DNA of 64,000 nt from JBQTIY01 sp052387675 (lineage in GTDB: Bacteria > Planctomycetota > B15-G4), in contig JBQTIY010000009.1 of NCBI GenBank assembly GCA_052387675.1, positions 1 through 64,000 of the forward strand, in the 5' to 3' direction. The notes beneath the pieces are model-generated. The model saw nothing but the letters and a program-made list of their open reading frames with translations. It was not told where the DNA came from and did not search any database. The position numbers and the translations under genes are program-made. Every line of letters starts with the position of its first letter. Within the stretch, counting starts at the first letter, position 1. Positions 1-8,103 of the stretch are shown in pieces.

Positions 1-23
1 GGGGGGGGCGCCCCGGGGGGGGG
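1..23. repeat. G-rich low-complexity window edge
   Basis: Seen directly: the first 23 bases are almost only G with one short GC interruption, followed by more G-rich sequence to about base 40. This is low-complexity sequence of the kind found at contig ends or read-error homopolymers. It makes the N-terminus of the first gene untrustworthy. No function is proposed. Confidence 0.6.
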
Positions 24-656
24 GTGGGCGGGGTGGGGGTGGCTCCCACGCGGTCCTCGCCCCACCTCGGGCTGGGGCGGGCCGGGCGGGCGCGCCCCCC
101 GGACTCTGCCGAGCCGGTCTCGACAGCCGAACCAGCGCCGCGTGTGCTGGCCTGCATCGGCGGCAGCGACCGGCACGGCGCCGGCCGGCGGCTGGTGGAG
201 GAGTTCGCTGACGGGCGCGCAGGCACGCTGACGCTCGTGGACGTGAACGGCGAGTTCGCGGGCAGGGTGCCGAGTGCACCGACAGCGCAGCCAGCGTCGC
301 AGGCCGTGACGATCGTGCCGCGCACACCGGACCTGGCTCAGCTTCTGGCGCGCTGTGATGTCGCCGTGACCGGCGGCGGCCGCATCAAGTACGAGGCCTG
401 CTTCCTCGGGCTGCCCACGATCGTGCTGAGCCAGACGCCCGCCGAGGCCGAGGACACGGCGCTGCTGGCCGGCCAAGGACTCTGCGTGCCGGCGGGAAAT
501 GCCTGGGAGTTGCCCGTCGGCGCCGTCAGTACGGCAATCGCCGCCGGCTGGTCACGGCGGCTGGCTCTGCGTCGCGCCTGCTTCGCCACCTTTCCGGCCG
601 ACCCGACGCAGAGGCTCGTCGCGGCGGTGGAAGCGGCGCTGCTCAGCCCGCCTTGA
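3..656 (+). CDS. PseG/SpsG-like glycosyltransferase-fold protein, 5'-partial
   Basis: The frame is open to the window edge, so the gene is probably truncated upstream; a GTG at 24 lies in the G-rich edge and is not convincing. The readable part resembles the C-terminal half of PseG/SpsG proteins, which remove UDP from a 2,4-diacetamido sugar on the way to nonulosonic acids. Seen: a strand-turn RVLACIGGSD, then CDVAVTGGGRIKYEACFLG, which matches the family pattern of Gly-rich loop plus conserved Glu for nucleotide binding, then LPTIVLSQ. It is convergent with the operon to its right and overlaps the methyltransferase 3' end by 14 bp. The fold assignment is fairly secure; the exact substrate is inferred from PseB/PseC/SpsF-like neighbours. 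Confidence 0.6.
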   Translation, partial: GGRPGGGVGGVGVAPTRSSPHLGLGRAGRARPPDSAEPVSTAEPAPRVLACIGGSDRHGAGRRLVEEFADGRAGTLTLVDVNGEFAGRVPSAPTAQPASQAVTIVPRTPDLAQLLARCDVAVTGGGRIKYEACFLGLPTIVLSQTPAEAEDTALLAGQGLCVPAGNAWELPVGAVSTAIAAGWSRRLALRRACFATFPADPTQRLVAAVEAALLSPP

Positions 657-1446
657 CGGCGCGCGCCAGGAGGTTGGGCGCCCAGCCGGTACCGAGCCGC
701 CGCAGCAGTGCCGGTTCGCAACGCACCCAGAGTGCCGCGGCTCCGGGCAGGCCCAGCAGGCGGTTCGCCCAGCGCTGAACGCGCTTTTGTCCGGCTGCGC
801 CGAGCCGCCAACGTCGCGCCAGGGCCTGATTGCCGTTCCAGAAATCATAGGGGTGCACTTCGAGCAGGCGCAGACCCAGCGGCTCTAGCACCGCGGCAAA
901 ATCACCGGGCCGCAGCCGGTTCACGAAGGCCTCTGCCGAGACCTCCTCCGCGGGCGCCTGCTCCGCATTGGGCATTTCGAAGAGCAGCGTGCCGCCCGGA
1001 CGCAGCACGCGCGCGTACTCGCTGAGGATGCCGGCATAACCGGGGAAGTGCTCCAGCACGGTGATCGAGAGCAGCGTGTCGAAACTCTCCGCAGCAAAGG
1101 GCAGCCGCTCGATGTCGGCTTGCAGCAGCCGCGCCTCGGCTCCTGCCGTGCGCACGCGCTCCTGTGACTGTGCCAGCATGGCGAGCGAGAGATCACTGCC
1201 GAAGGGGCGCAGCCCGGCCGAGGCCAGCGGGCCCAGCAGACGCCCCGCCCCGCAGCCCGCATCGAGTACGCGCCCGCGCGCATGGCGCAGCACGAAGCGA
1301 GCCTCCAGCGTGTTCTTCACACGGGCGATGCCCTTGTTGCCGCTCGTGCGGCGCACATAGCCGCGTACGAAATCCTCGTCCACCCAGGCGCGCCGCTTGA
1401 AGGCGCGCACGCGCGTGCTGAAGGCCGCGTCCTCCGACGCGCTCAC
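643..1446 (-). CDS. class I SAM-dependent methyltransferase
   Basis: A 267-aa methyltransferase of the UbiE/Methyltransf_11 type. Motif I is VLDAGCGAGRLLG around residue 70; motif II ends in the acidic SDL; the post-I region is LQADIERLPF; motif III is VLRPGGTLLFEMPN. The first 40 residues (DEDFVRGYVRRTSGNKGIARVK region) contain a basic segment typical of sugar- or lipid-modifying methyltransferases. The GTG start at 1446 was chosen because it overlaps the TGA of the upstream aminotransferase in a 4-bp GTGA; the longer open frame is antisense noise. Last gene of the leftward polysaccharide operon. Target is unknown, plausibly a sugar in the surface glycan. Confidence 0.8.
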   Translation of the reverse strand: MSASEDAAFSTRVRAFKRRAWVDEDFVRGYVRRTSGNKGIARVKNTLEARFVLRHARGRVLDAGCGAGRLLGPLASAGLRPFGSDLSLAMLAQSQERVRTAGAEARLLQADIERLPFAAESFDTLLSITVLEHFPGYAGILSEYARVLRPGGTLLFEMPNAEQAPAEEVSAEAFVNRLRPGDFAAVLEPLGLRLLEVHPYDFWNGNQALARRWRLGAAGQKRVQRWANRLLGLPGAAALWVRCEPALLRRLGTGWAPNLLARAVKAG

Positions 1447-2606
1447 GCGAGTGCGGCGCGGACCGCCGCCACCACCCGCTCGACATCGCTGTCGCGCAGG
1501 CCGGGGAAGAGCGGCAGGCTGAGCGTCTCGGCGTAGTAGCGCTCGGCGTGCGGGAATTGCCCGGCGTGCCAGCCCTGTTGGCGATAGTAGGGCTGCGTGT
1601 GCACGGGGATGTAGTGCACTTGCGCCAGGATGCCGGCGGCCCGCAAGGAGTCGAACACGCCGCGGCGGCGCGCGGCCGCTACGCGGATGGGGAAGAGGTG
1701 GTAGGAGGAGCGCGTGCCGGGCGGCTCGGCCAAGACGGCCACGCCGGGCACGGAAGCCAGGGCCTGGGCGTAGAGCTGCGCCAGCGCCCTGCGCCGCTCG
1801 ACGAAGGCCGGCAGTCGGGCGAGTTGTGCGCGCCCGAGCGCACACTGCAAGTCGGTAATGCGGTAGTTCAGGCCCAGCCCGTGCATCTCGTAGTACCAGG
1901 CGCCCTCGTCGGGGCGCTCCAGGCGCGCGGGCTCGCGCAGCATGCCGTGATTGCGGAAGGCGAGCAGGCGCTGGTGCAAGTCGGCGTTGTCGGTCAGCAC
2001 CATGCCGCCTTCGCCGGTGGTGATGTGCTTGACCGGATGGAAGCTGAGCACGGTCATGTCTGCCAGCGCGCCCACCGGCCGGTCGTGGTAGCGCGCGCCC
2101 AGCGAATGGCAGGCGTCGGCAATGAGCAAGAGGCCGCGCCGCCGCGCCAGCGCCCGGAAGGCGTCGTAGTCGCAGGGGTGGCCGGCGTAGTCCACGGGGA
2201 CCAGCGCGCGCGTGCGCGGCGTGCAGGCTGCGTCGGCGCTCTGCGGGTCGAGCAGCGGCGCGCCTTGGGCCTGCACATCGGCGAAGACCGCGCGGCCGCC
2301 GAGCACGTGCGCCGCATTGGCGGTGGCCAAAAAGGTGATGGGCGTCGTGACCAGTTCGGTGCCGGCGCCGAGGCCGGCGGCCTCGTAGGCGCAGTGCAGA
2401 GCGGCCGTGCCGCTGGAGCAGGCCAGGGCGAAGCGCGCGCCGCAGACCTCGGCGACTTCGCGCTCGAAGGCGCCGACATCCGGCCCCTGCGTGAGCCAGT
2501 CGGAGCGCAGCACGCGCTCCACGGCGGCGAGTTCCTCGCTGCCGATCATCTGCCGGCCGTAGGGCAGCGGCGGCAGTGCGGCCGGGCTCTTGGCCTGGGG
2601 ATTCAC
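1443..2606 (-). CDS. pseC: DegT/DnrJ/EryC1 aminotransferase, PseC-like
   Basis: A 387-aa PLP-dependent sugar aminotransferase. It should convert a UDP-4-keto-6-deoxy-amino sugar to the 4-amino sugar. Seen: the N-terminal block LPYGRQMIGSEELAAVERVL, then SDWLTQGPDV, the PseC-like opening; CSSGTAALHCAYEA for cofactor phosphate binding; IADACHSLGA; and SFHPVKHITTGEGG, where the Lys is the expected PLP Schiff-base residue. Full family length. It overlaps both neighbours by 4 bp (upstream epimerase, downstream methyltransferase). Partnership with the PseB-like dehydratase two genes upstream supports a pseudaminate-type first two steps. A closely related aminotransferase acting on another UDP- or dTDP-keto sugar cannot be excluded. 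Confidence 0.82.
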   Translation of the reverse strand: MNPQAKSPAALPPLPYGRQMIGSEELAAVERVLRSDWLTQGPDVGAFEREVAEVCGARFALACSSGTAALHCAYEAAGLGAGTELVTTPITFLATANAAHVLGGRAVFADVQAQGAPLLDPQSADAACTPRTRALVPVDYAGHPCDYDAFRALARRRGLLLIADACHSLGARYHDRPVGALADMTVLSFHPVKHITTGEGGMVLTDNADLHQRLLAFRNHGMLREPARLERPDEGAWYYEMHGLGLNYRITDLQCALGRAQLARLPAFVERRRALAQLYAQALASVPGVAVLAEPPGTRSSYHLFPIRVAAARRRGVFDSLRAAGILAQVHYIPVHTQPYYRQQGWHAGQFPHAERYYAETLSLPLFPGLRDSDVERVVAAVRAALA

Positions 2607-3574
2607 GGCGCCGTCGCCGTGCGGGGCTGCGCCGCGCGCAGCGACTGCGCCACCCAGGCCTCGGTGCGACGCAGGCCCTCTTCCAGCGACACGGCCGGAC
2701 GGAAGCCGAGCACTCGCTCGGCGTGACGGGCATCGCTGCGCAGCACGGCGATCTCCGCCTGCGGATGGATGTGCGTCACGTGCTCGATCGGCACGCGCCC
2801 GCGCGAAATGGCCTGCGCCAGCTCGTTCACGCTGAGGTCCTGGCCCGTGCCGGCGTTGAAGAGTCCGCCCACCGCCGCAGGCTGCAGCCCGGCTTCGATG
2901 ATGAAGCGCGCGCAGTCTTCCACGTAGAGCAGGTCGCGCGTCTGCGTGCCGTCACCGAAGATGCGCAGCGGCTGGCCCTGCAGCGTGCGGTGCAGGAAGA
3001 TCGAGACCACGCCGCCCTCGCCGTCGGAGCGCTGGAACGGTCCGTAGGTGTTGAAGGGGCGCACGACGACGGTCGGCTGGCCGTAGGCGTGATAGTAGGA
3101 GCGCACGAGCATCTCGCCGGCCAGCTTGGCCGCCGCGTAAGGCGAGCGCGGCACGCAAGGGTGCTCTTCGGCGATCGGCCGCCCGCCCTGGGCGCGGTCA
3201 TAGACCATGCAGGTGCTCATGAAAACCAAGCGTGTGCCGGCGGCACGGCAGGCCTCCAGCACTTCGAAGGTGCCCACGACGTCGTTGTCGAAGGTCTCGC
3301 GCGGCCGGTCGATGGAGTTCTGCACGACGATGCTCGCGCCGAGATGCCAGCAGACTTCGGTGCCGGTGCCTGCGAGCAGCTCGCGCAGCAGGCCTGCGTC
3401 GCGGTGGTCGCCCTCCACGAAGCGGAAGCCGGGGTGGCTGCGGAACTCGGCCACATTGGCCGGCGTGCTGTTGCTGAAGTTGTCGAGTGCGGTGACTTGA
3501 TGCCCGCGGCGCAGCAGTTCGGCGACGGTCCAACGGCCGATGAAGCCGGCGCCACCCGTGACGAGCGCCTTCAC
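2603..3574 (-). CDS. NAD-dependent sugar epimerase/dehydratase (extended SDR)
   Basis: A 323-aa extended short-chain dehydrogenase acting on nucleotide sugars. Seen: the Rossmann motif TGGAGFIG at residues 7-14; DNFSNS for cofactor ribose; STCMVY supplying the catalytic Ser/Thr; SPYAAAKLAGE giving the YxxxK pair; and RPFNTYGPFQR, the substrate loop typical of UDP-glucose 4-epimerase and dTDP-glucose 4,6-dehydratase relatives. It lies between PseB- and PseC-like genes and overlaps both by 4 bp, so it probably works on the same or a parallel nucleotide sugar. No standard Pse step needs such an enzyme, which suggests a modified pathway. Precise specificity cannot be read from sequence. Confidence 0.8.
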   Translation of the reverse strand: MKALVTGGAGFIGRWTVAELLRRGHQVTALDNFSNSTPANVAEFRSHPGFRFVEGDHRDAGLLRELLAGTGTEVCWHLGASIVVQNSIDRPRETFDNDVVGTFEVLEACRAAGTRLVFMSTCMVYDRAQGGRPIAEEHPCVPRSPYAAAKLAGEMLVRSYYHAYGQPTVVVRPFNTYGPFQRSDGEGGVVSIFLHRTLQGQPLRIFGDGTQTRDLLYVEDCARFIIEAGLQPAAVGGLFNAGTGQDLSVNELAQAISRGRVPIEHVTHIHPQAEIAVLRSDARHAERVLGFRPAVSLEEGLRRTEAWVAQSLRAAQPRTATAP

Positions 3575-4590
3575 AGCGCCGTCTCCGGCGTGGACAGGAC
3601 GTGCTCGCGCAGCCAGCGCCGGATGGCGTGGACATCGAGCCGCGTGGCGGTGGCGCTGCAGTAGGCGCTGGGACGCGCCGGCCGCGCGCCGGGGAAGTCG
3701 TAGCTCACCGACTGCAACATGATCGAAGGCGGCACCACGAAGATGTCGGCCAGCTCCAGGGCGCGGACCGCCTCGGTCTCGGTCATGAGTTCCTCGTGCA
3801 TCTTCTCGCCGGCTTGCGGGCCGATCTCCTGGAGCTGTGCATCGGGCGCGCCGAGTTCGGCGAGCAGCGCCTCCATCAAATCGCCGATGCGCAGCGAGGG
3901 CATCTTGGGCACCAGCACTTCGCCGCCGCGCGCGAGCTCGCTGGCCTGCAGCACGGTGTCCACCGCCTGGCGGTGCGGCATGAAGAAGCGCGTCATGTCC
4001 GGGTGCGTGATCGTCACCGGCTGACCAGTGGCCACCTGCCGGCGCACGAGCGGAATAACCGAGCCGCGGCTGCCGGCCACATTGCCGAAGCGCACGCTGG
4101 CGAAGACCGTGCGGCGCGTGCCTTTGTAGTCGTTGGCGGCGGTGATGAGCCGCTCAGCCATGAGCTTGGAGGCGCCCATGGCATTGGTGGGATTCACAGC
4201 CTTGTCGCTGGAACAAAAGACCACGCTCTCGACCTCCTCGGCCAGGGCGCTGTCGATCACGTTCTGCGTGCCCATGACATTGGTCTTGACCGCCTCGAAG
4301 GGGTTGTATTCGCAGGCCAGAACGTGCTTGAGCGCGGCCGCGTGCAGAATCACATCGATGCCTTCGACGGCCTGGCGCAGCCGCTGGGCATCGCGGATAT
4401 CGCCCAGCAAGAAGCGCACATCCGTGCGGTCGCGCAGCCGCGCGCGCATGGCGTGCTGCTTGGCCTCGTCGCGGCTGAAGATGCGCACGACGCGCGGCTC
4501 CTCCTCCAAGAGCCGGTCCACGAGTGCCTGGCCCACGGAGCCGGTGCCGCCGACGACGAGAAAGGACTTTCCCTTGAGGTGGCTCTTCAC
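3571..4590 (-). CDS. pseB: PseB/CapD-type UDP-N-acetylglucosamine 4,6-dehydratase
   Basis: A 339-aa SDR of the polysaccharide biosynthesis (FlaA1/CapD/PseB) family, expected to dehydrate UDP-GlcNAc at C4/C6, possibly with C5 inversion. Seen: GGTGSVGQ near the N-terminus; FSRDEAKQ, a family hallmark; LGDIRD; HAAALKHV; SSDKAVNPTNAMGASKLMAE as active-site block; and RFGNVAGSRGSVIP. The catalytic Tyr of the SYK triad is Met here (SMK), a variation known from WbpM-like members. The GTG at 4590 was chosen because it forms a GTGA overlap with the upstream gene's stop and places the start just before KSHLKGKSFLVVGG. The longer frame adds a basic, non-conserved leader. Confidence 0.82.
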   Translation of the reverse strand: MKSHLKGKSFLVVGGTGSVGQALVDRLLEEEPRVVRIFSRDEAKQHAMRARLRDRTDVRFLLGDIRDAQRLRQAVEGIDVILHAAALKHVLACEYNPFEAVKTNVMGTQNVIDSALAEEVESVVFCSSDKAVNPTNAMGASKLMAERLITAANDYKGTRRTVFASVRFGNVAGSRGSVIPLVRRQVATGQPVTITHPDMTRFFMPHRQAVDTVLQASELARGGEVLVPKMPSLRIGDLMEALLAELGAPDAQLQEIGPQAGEKMHEELMTETEAVRALELADIFVVPPSIMLQSVSYDFPGARPARPSAYCSATATRLDVHAIRRWLREHVLSTPETAL

Positions 4591-6398
4591 ACCGGCTGAG
4601 GATACGCGCCGGCCACCAAGTCCCGCAACGCGGCAGCCCCTGCGCGAGCGGCCGCGCCGGGCTCCGCCCACAAGTGCATCTGACCGCGCAGGAAGCGCGC
4701 GAGTGCCTCGCGCTGCTCACCGGCGCCCGGCTCGCTGAGTGCTTGGGCGAGGGCCACCGCAAGCTCAGCGGGTGTGCCGACAGTGGGGATGCCGTAACGG
4801 GCAAAGTCGAAAAGCTTGGGCACGCCCGCGCGCTCGTAGTTGATCAGCGGTCGGCCCAGGAGCGCTGCGTCGAGGCAGACGCTGCTGCTCGCTTGCACGA
4901 CGACGTCGCTCGCCGCGAGCACTGCGTGAAGCGGCTCGCGCACCGCCAATGAACAGCGCCCGGGCAGCGCGGCGCAAGCCCGCTGGTAGGGACCCAGATC
5001 ATCTCCGGGGTGTGGCCGCAGCAGCAGATGCCAGCCGGGGTTGGCCTGCACGGCCTCCACGCAGGCGGCCAGACGGCCCCAGCGTCGCCAGGGCGCATCG
5101 AAGGGTTCCAGGCCCACGAAGACGCTTCCGATCAGGCAGATGGCGCGAGTCTCTGCGGATAGGCCGTGCGCGCTGCGCCAGGCGGCGCGGTCAAAGGGCT
5201 GACCGGTCTTGCGATCGCCGGCCGGATCCCCGACGAGCACCAGGCGTGAGGCGAGCGCGGCATCGGCTTGCCGGTAGATCTGTCCGGAGTCGGGGCCCCA
5301 GAGGAAGAGCCGATCGGCGTGGAAGTGCGGATAGGAGAAGGGCAGGCCGTGCTGGTAACAGGCGCTGGGGATGCCGAGTGTGCGGGCGACTTCCACAAGT
5401 AGCAGCTCGTCGCCGGTGGAATCGTGCTCGAGCACGATGGCCTGCGGGCGGACGGAGAGCAGCAGCCGGCGCAGCGCCACCAGCCGCGCGCTGAGTTCCG
5501 CGAGCCGCGGCCACATGGCAAAGCCGAAGGGGGCCCGATTGAGTGTCGCGCCGGGCGCCGGCGCCTCACCGCGCAAGTAGAAGTTTGTGAAAGGTGTGAG
5601 GTCCACTGCGCCTTCGGCGAAGTGGCCGGGCCGTACACGGGCCAGGAAGCGCGCACGTTCCGCGGTCTCGGCGCGATGCGCTGCGAGCGGGCCGCGCGGC
5701 GCGGCGCTCCAGGCTTCGAGATCGGCGAGGCGATAGCGAAAGGCGCGCACTTCGCCGGTGGCTTCGAGCGGATCGAGAATGCGGCTGCCGCGACTCAACA
5801 CGCTGAGGCTCTGCCCGCGGCGCAATCGCCAGAACAAAAGGCGCCAGAGCAAGAGGCGCCGGCGCAGCCGCCACGCTGAGCCGCCTGCCGTGCGAGGACC
5901 GGCCGCAGCCTCGGCGGTCTGGCCAGTGACCGGCGGGGCCGCCTGGCCGAGGACCTGCACGGATGCGCCACAGGCCGCAGCCCGCCGGCTCAGCGCGCGG
6001 CCGAGCGGCGTCATGTCGGTGTCCAGCACCAAGCGCGCGCGCGGCTGGGCGGCGACTTCAGCCAGCAGCACGGCGGCGATCGCGTCCGCGCGGAGCTGTT
6101 CCACAATCGGATAGCACACCGAATAGTCCACATGGCGCGCCAGATCGACACCAAGCAAGTGCGGCTCGCCGCCGAAGGGCTCGGCTGCGAGCCACTGCTG
6201 ATAGCGACGGCGCAACTCGGCGCAGCGCTGGCTATCGGCGGTGGCGCTCGCGAGCGGATAAAGCGCCTCGGTATCGCGCGGGGCCTCGCCCGACCAGGTG
6301 ACCAGACTCATCAGCGTCGACACGGAGAGGGTGCGCTCGGCCCCGGAGCCCGCTGCGCCCGCACCGGGTTTGAGGCCCGCGCCGGGTTGCGCGCTCAC
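4587..6398 (-). CDS. GT-B-like polysaccharide glycosyltransferase/capsule-type protein
   Basis: A 603-aa protein I cannot place in a named family with certainty. The C-terminal half (about residues 330-590) looks like the capsule/polysialyltransferase or CDP-glycerol transferase type of GT-B fold. Seen: VLEHDSTGDE, CYQHGLPFSYPHFHADRLF (a path in which HG is common in these enzymes), LLRPHPGDD, and SDVVVQASSSVCLDAALLGRP, the usual donor-binding segment. The N-terminal half is less conserved and Ala/Arg-rich, with a basic linker (RLRRRLLLWRLLFWRLRR). It overlaps both flanking genes by 4 bp, so it belongs to the operon; the likely role is sugar transfer or export-linked glycan assembly at the cytoplasmic side. 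Confidence 0.6.
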   Translation of the reverse strand: MSAQPGAGLKPGAGAAGSGAERTLSVSTLMSLVTWSGEAPRDTEALYPLASATADSQRCAELRRRYQQWLAAEPFGGEPHLLGVDLARHVDYSVCYPIVEQLRADAIAAVLLAEVAAQPRARLVLDTDMTPLGRALSRRAAACGASVQVLGQAAPPVTGQTAEAAAGPRTAGGSAWRLRRRLLLWRLLFWRLRRGQSLSVLSRGSRILDPLEATGEVRAFRYRLADLEAWSAAPRGPLAAHRAETAERARFLARVRPGHFAEGAVDLTPFTNFYLRGEAPAPGATLNRAPFGFAMWPRLAELSARLVALRRLLLSVRPQAIVLEHDSTGDELLLVEVARTLGIPSACYQHGLPFSYPHFHADRLFLWGPDSGQIYRQADAALASRLVLVGDPAGDRKTGQPFDRAAWRSAHGLSAETRAICLIGSVFVGLEPFDAPWRRWGRLAACVEAVQANPGWHLLLRPHPGDDLGPYQRACAALPGRCSLAVREPLHAVLAASDVVVQASSSVCLDAALLGRPLINYERAGVPKLFDFARYGIPTVGTPAELAVALAQALSEPGAGEQREALARFLRGQMHLWAEPGAAARAGAAALRDLVAGAYPQPV

Positions 6399-7186
6399 GC
6401 CGACTCCGGCAGTTCGTCGGCGCCCGGTGCGAGTGTCTGCTCAAGCTCCTCCCAGCTCTGGAAGGGGCGCTGACCCTGCTCGATGAGCGCGCGCGTTGCC
6501 GCGGGGCCCACTTGCAGAAGCGCGTCGAGCACCGCCAGGTACGGCACGAAGGCCTGCGACTGCACTTGGGCATAGGGCTGCGGCGCGAAGTGCTGAAAGC
6601 GCAGTTCAAGGCCCGCCCGCGGAAAGACACCGTCTTCGCGCATGTAGCCAAAGGATCCGCGCGCAGCGAGATAGGTGGTGGCGCCGGTGCGGCGCAGCAG
6701 ATCGTCCACGACGGCCGAGCGCGTGCCCGCGTGCCCGACCTGTGAGGCGAGCAGCACGCGCGTGCGGATCTCCAAAAGGGCCAGCACATCCTCGATGAAG
6801 GCGATGTTCAGCGCGGCGAGGCTTTCGTACTCGCGGCCGATCCAAGCCTCCACGCGGCCGAGCACGTCGGCGGTGTGCGGGGCGCGCGCATAAGATTGGC
6901 GCAGCGTGGCCAGAAACTTCTTGCGAAAAGGATCGAGCATCGGCCGAGCCTCGCGCAGTGTCGGCCACGCGCCGGCTCCGGCACCGGTTCCGGCGCCGGC
7001 ATGCCGATCCACCGGCACAGTGAACCAGCCCACGGCCTCGCGGCCGGTGAAGAGCCGGTTGCGCTGCTGCCAGGACTGCCGGCTGAACTGGAAGTCGTCG
7101 AGGAGCAGAAAGGTGTCGGCGCTGGCGGCCAGGGCGAAGAAGCCCTGCCACGGCAAAAAGGTCGGCTGCATCATGGCCAGCTTCAT
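6395..7186 (-). CDS. WbqC-like family protein
   Basis: A 263-aa member of the WbqC family, which is found in O-antigen and surface-sugar clusters. Seen: the hallmark opening MKLAMMQPTFLPWQGFF, then TFLLLDDFQFSRQSWQQRNR and the WFTVPVDRH block, followed by NIAFIEDVLALLEI and a C-terminal QSQAFVPYLAVLDAL. These match the family's conserved N-terminal half. The biochemical reaction is not firmly established; several relatives are suspected to act in amino-sugar acylation or transfer. 4-bp overlaps on both sides tie it to the glycan operon. Confidence 0.85.
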   Translation of the reverse strand: MKLAMMQPTFLPWQGFFALAASADTFLLLDDFQFSRQSWQQRNRLFTGREAVGWFTVPVDRHAGAGTGAGAGAWPTLREARPMLDPFRKKFLATLRQSYARAPHTADVLGRVEAWIGREYESLAALNIAFIEDVLALLEIRTRVLLASQVGHAGTRSAVVDDLLRRTGATTYLAARGSFGYMREDGVFPRAGLELRFQHFAPQPYAQVQSQAFVPYLAVLDALLQVGPAATRALIEQGQRPFQSWEELEQTLAPGADELPESA

Positions 7187-8103
7187 GCGCGCCGCTCCGC
7201 CGCGCCGGGTGCGTCAGGGGCGGTGCGCGTCGCGCAGGCCAGCAGCGTGCGGCCCAGTCCGGCCTCACCCAGGGCGCGCGAGAAGTCGCGCAGGGCCGCC
7301 GTGCCGCCGTGCGCGCGCAGATTGCTCTCGAAGGCCACGCGCCGACGATGACACTCGGCGCCAAGCGCCGGATCGCCCACGTAGTTCTCGCCCATGAGCA
7401 GAAACAGCTCCATGGGGAAGCTGCCGGTCAGCGAGCGCAGCGCATAGCCCGTGCCGGCCAGCAGGGCGCGCAAGGTGTCCGCGTTGAAGTAGGAGAGGTG
7501 GGCCGGCGGCGCGACCCACCACTCGGGTAGGCCATGCAGAGCGCGCGCGGCGAGCTGGAAGCCGTTGAAGTTGTTGGGCACTTCCAGGACCAGCAGGCCG
7601 CCGGGCTGCAGCAGGCGCTCGTGAATCTCGGTCAACGTGTCGACCGGGTCGGGCAGGTGCTGCAGCACGTCCAGCAGCAGCACGATGTCGAAGCGGGCGC
7701 GCACAGCCTCGAGCCGCCCGGGCAGCACGAGCTGCACGTCGAGACCCTGCGCGCGCGCATGCTCGACCGCCGCCGGCGCGGCGTCCACGCCCTGCCCGCG
7801 CAGGCCCTGCTCATGGAAGTACTGCAGGACGTGGCCGTAGCCGCAGCCGACATCGAGCAGGGTTGCGCCGCTCAAGGGGCGGCCCAGCGCCACGCTCATG
7901 GCCGCGCTCAGGTCTGCGAGCCGGCCGGCCTGAAACTCCGCGTCACGCTGCAGCGCGGGCAGGCCGGCGGTGTTGTAGCGGCCGTAGCAGTTCGAATAGA
8001 AAGTCTCGGCGTAGTAGCGCGCAATCTCGTCCGGACTGGGCGTGGGCTGCACGCGCAGGAAGCCGAAGCGCGGGTCGGGCTGCAGCCGGACACCGTTCGT
8101 CAT
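7183..8103 (-). CDS. class I SAM-dependent methyltransferase
   Basis: A 306-aa methyltransferase of the Methyltransf_23 type. Seen: LLDVGCGYGHVLQYF as motif I, QGVDAAPAAVEHAR as the acidic second strand, FDIVLLLDVLQHLPDP, and LLQPGGLLVLEVPNNFNGFQ. The C-terminal APPAHLSYFNADTLRALLAG is shared with methyltransferases that act in LPS/O-antigen clusters. The ATG at 8103 is preferred because it makes an ATGA overlap with the stop of the upstream SpsF-like gene. The N-terminal 30 residues of the longer frame are Arg/Ala-rich and not conserved. Substrate unknown. Confidence 0.8.
   Translation of the reverse strand: MTNGVRLQPDPRFGFLRVQPTPSPDEIARYYAETFYSNCYGRYNTAGLPALQRDAEFQAGRLADLSAAMSVALGRPLSGATLLDVGCGYGHVLQYFHEQGLRGQGVDAAPAAVEHARAQGLDVQLVLPGRLEAVRARFDIVLLLDVLQHLPDPVDTLTEIHERLLQPGGLLVLEVPNNFNGFQLAARALHGLPEWWVAPPAHLSYFNADTLRALLAGTGYALRSLTGSFPMELFLLMGENYVGDPALGAECHRRRVAFESNLRAHGGTAALRDFSRALGEAGLGRTLLACATRTAPDAPGAAERRA

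Noticed and set aside
1548..2726. 392-aa rightward open frame over the PseC-like gene
   Set aside because: Antisense shadow: Ala/Gly/His/Val-rich, no motif, while the opposite strand has all PLP-aminotransferase signatures.
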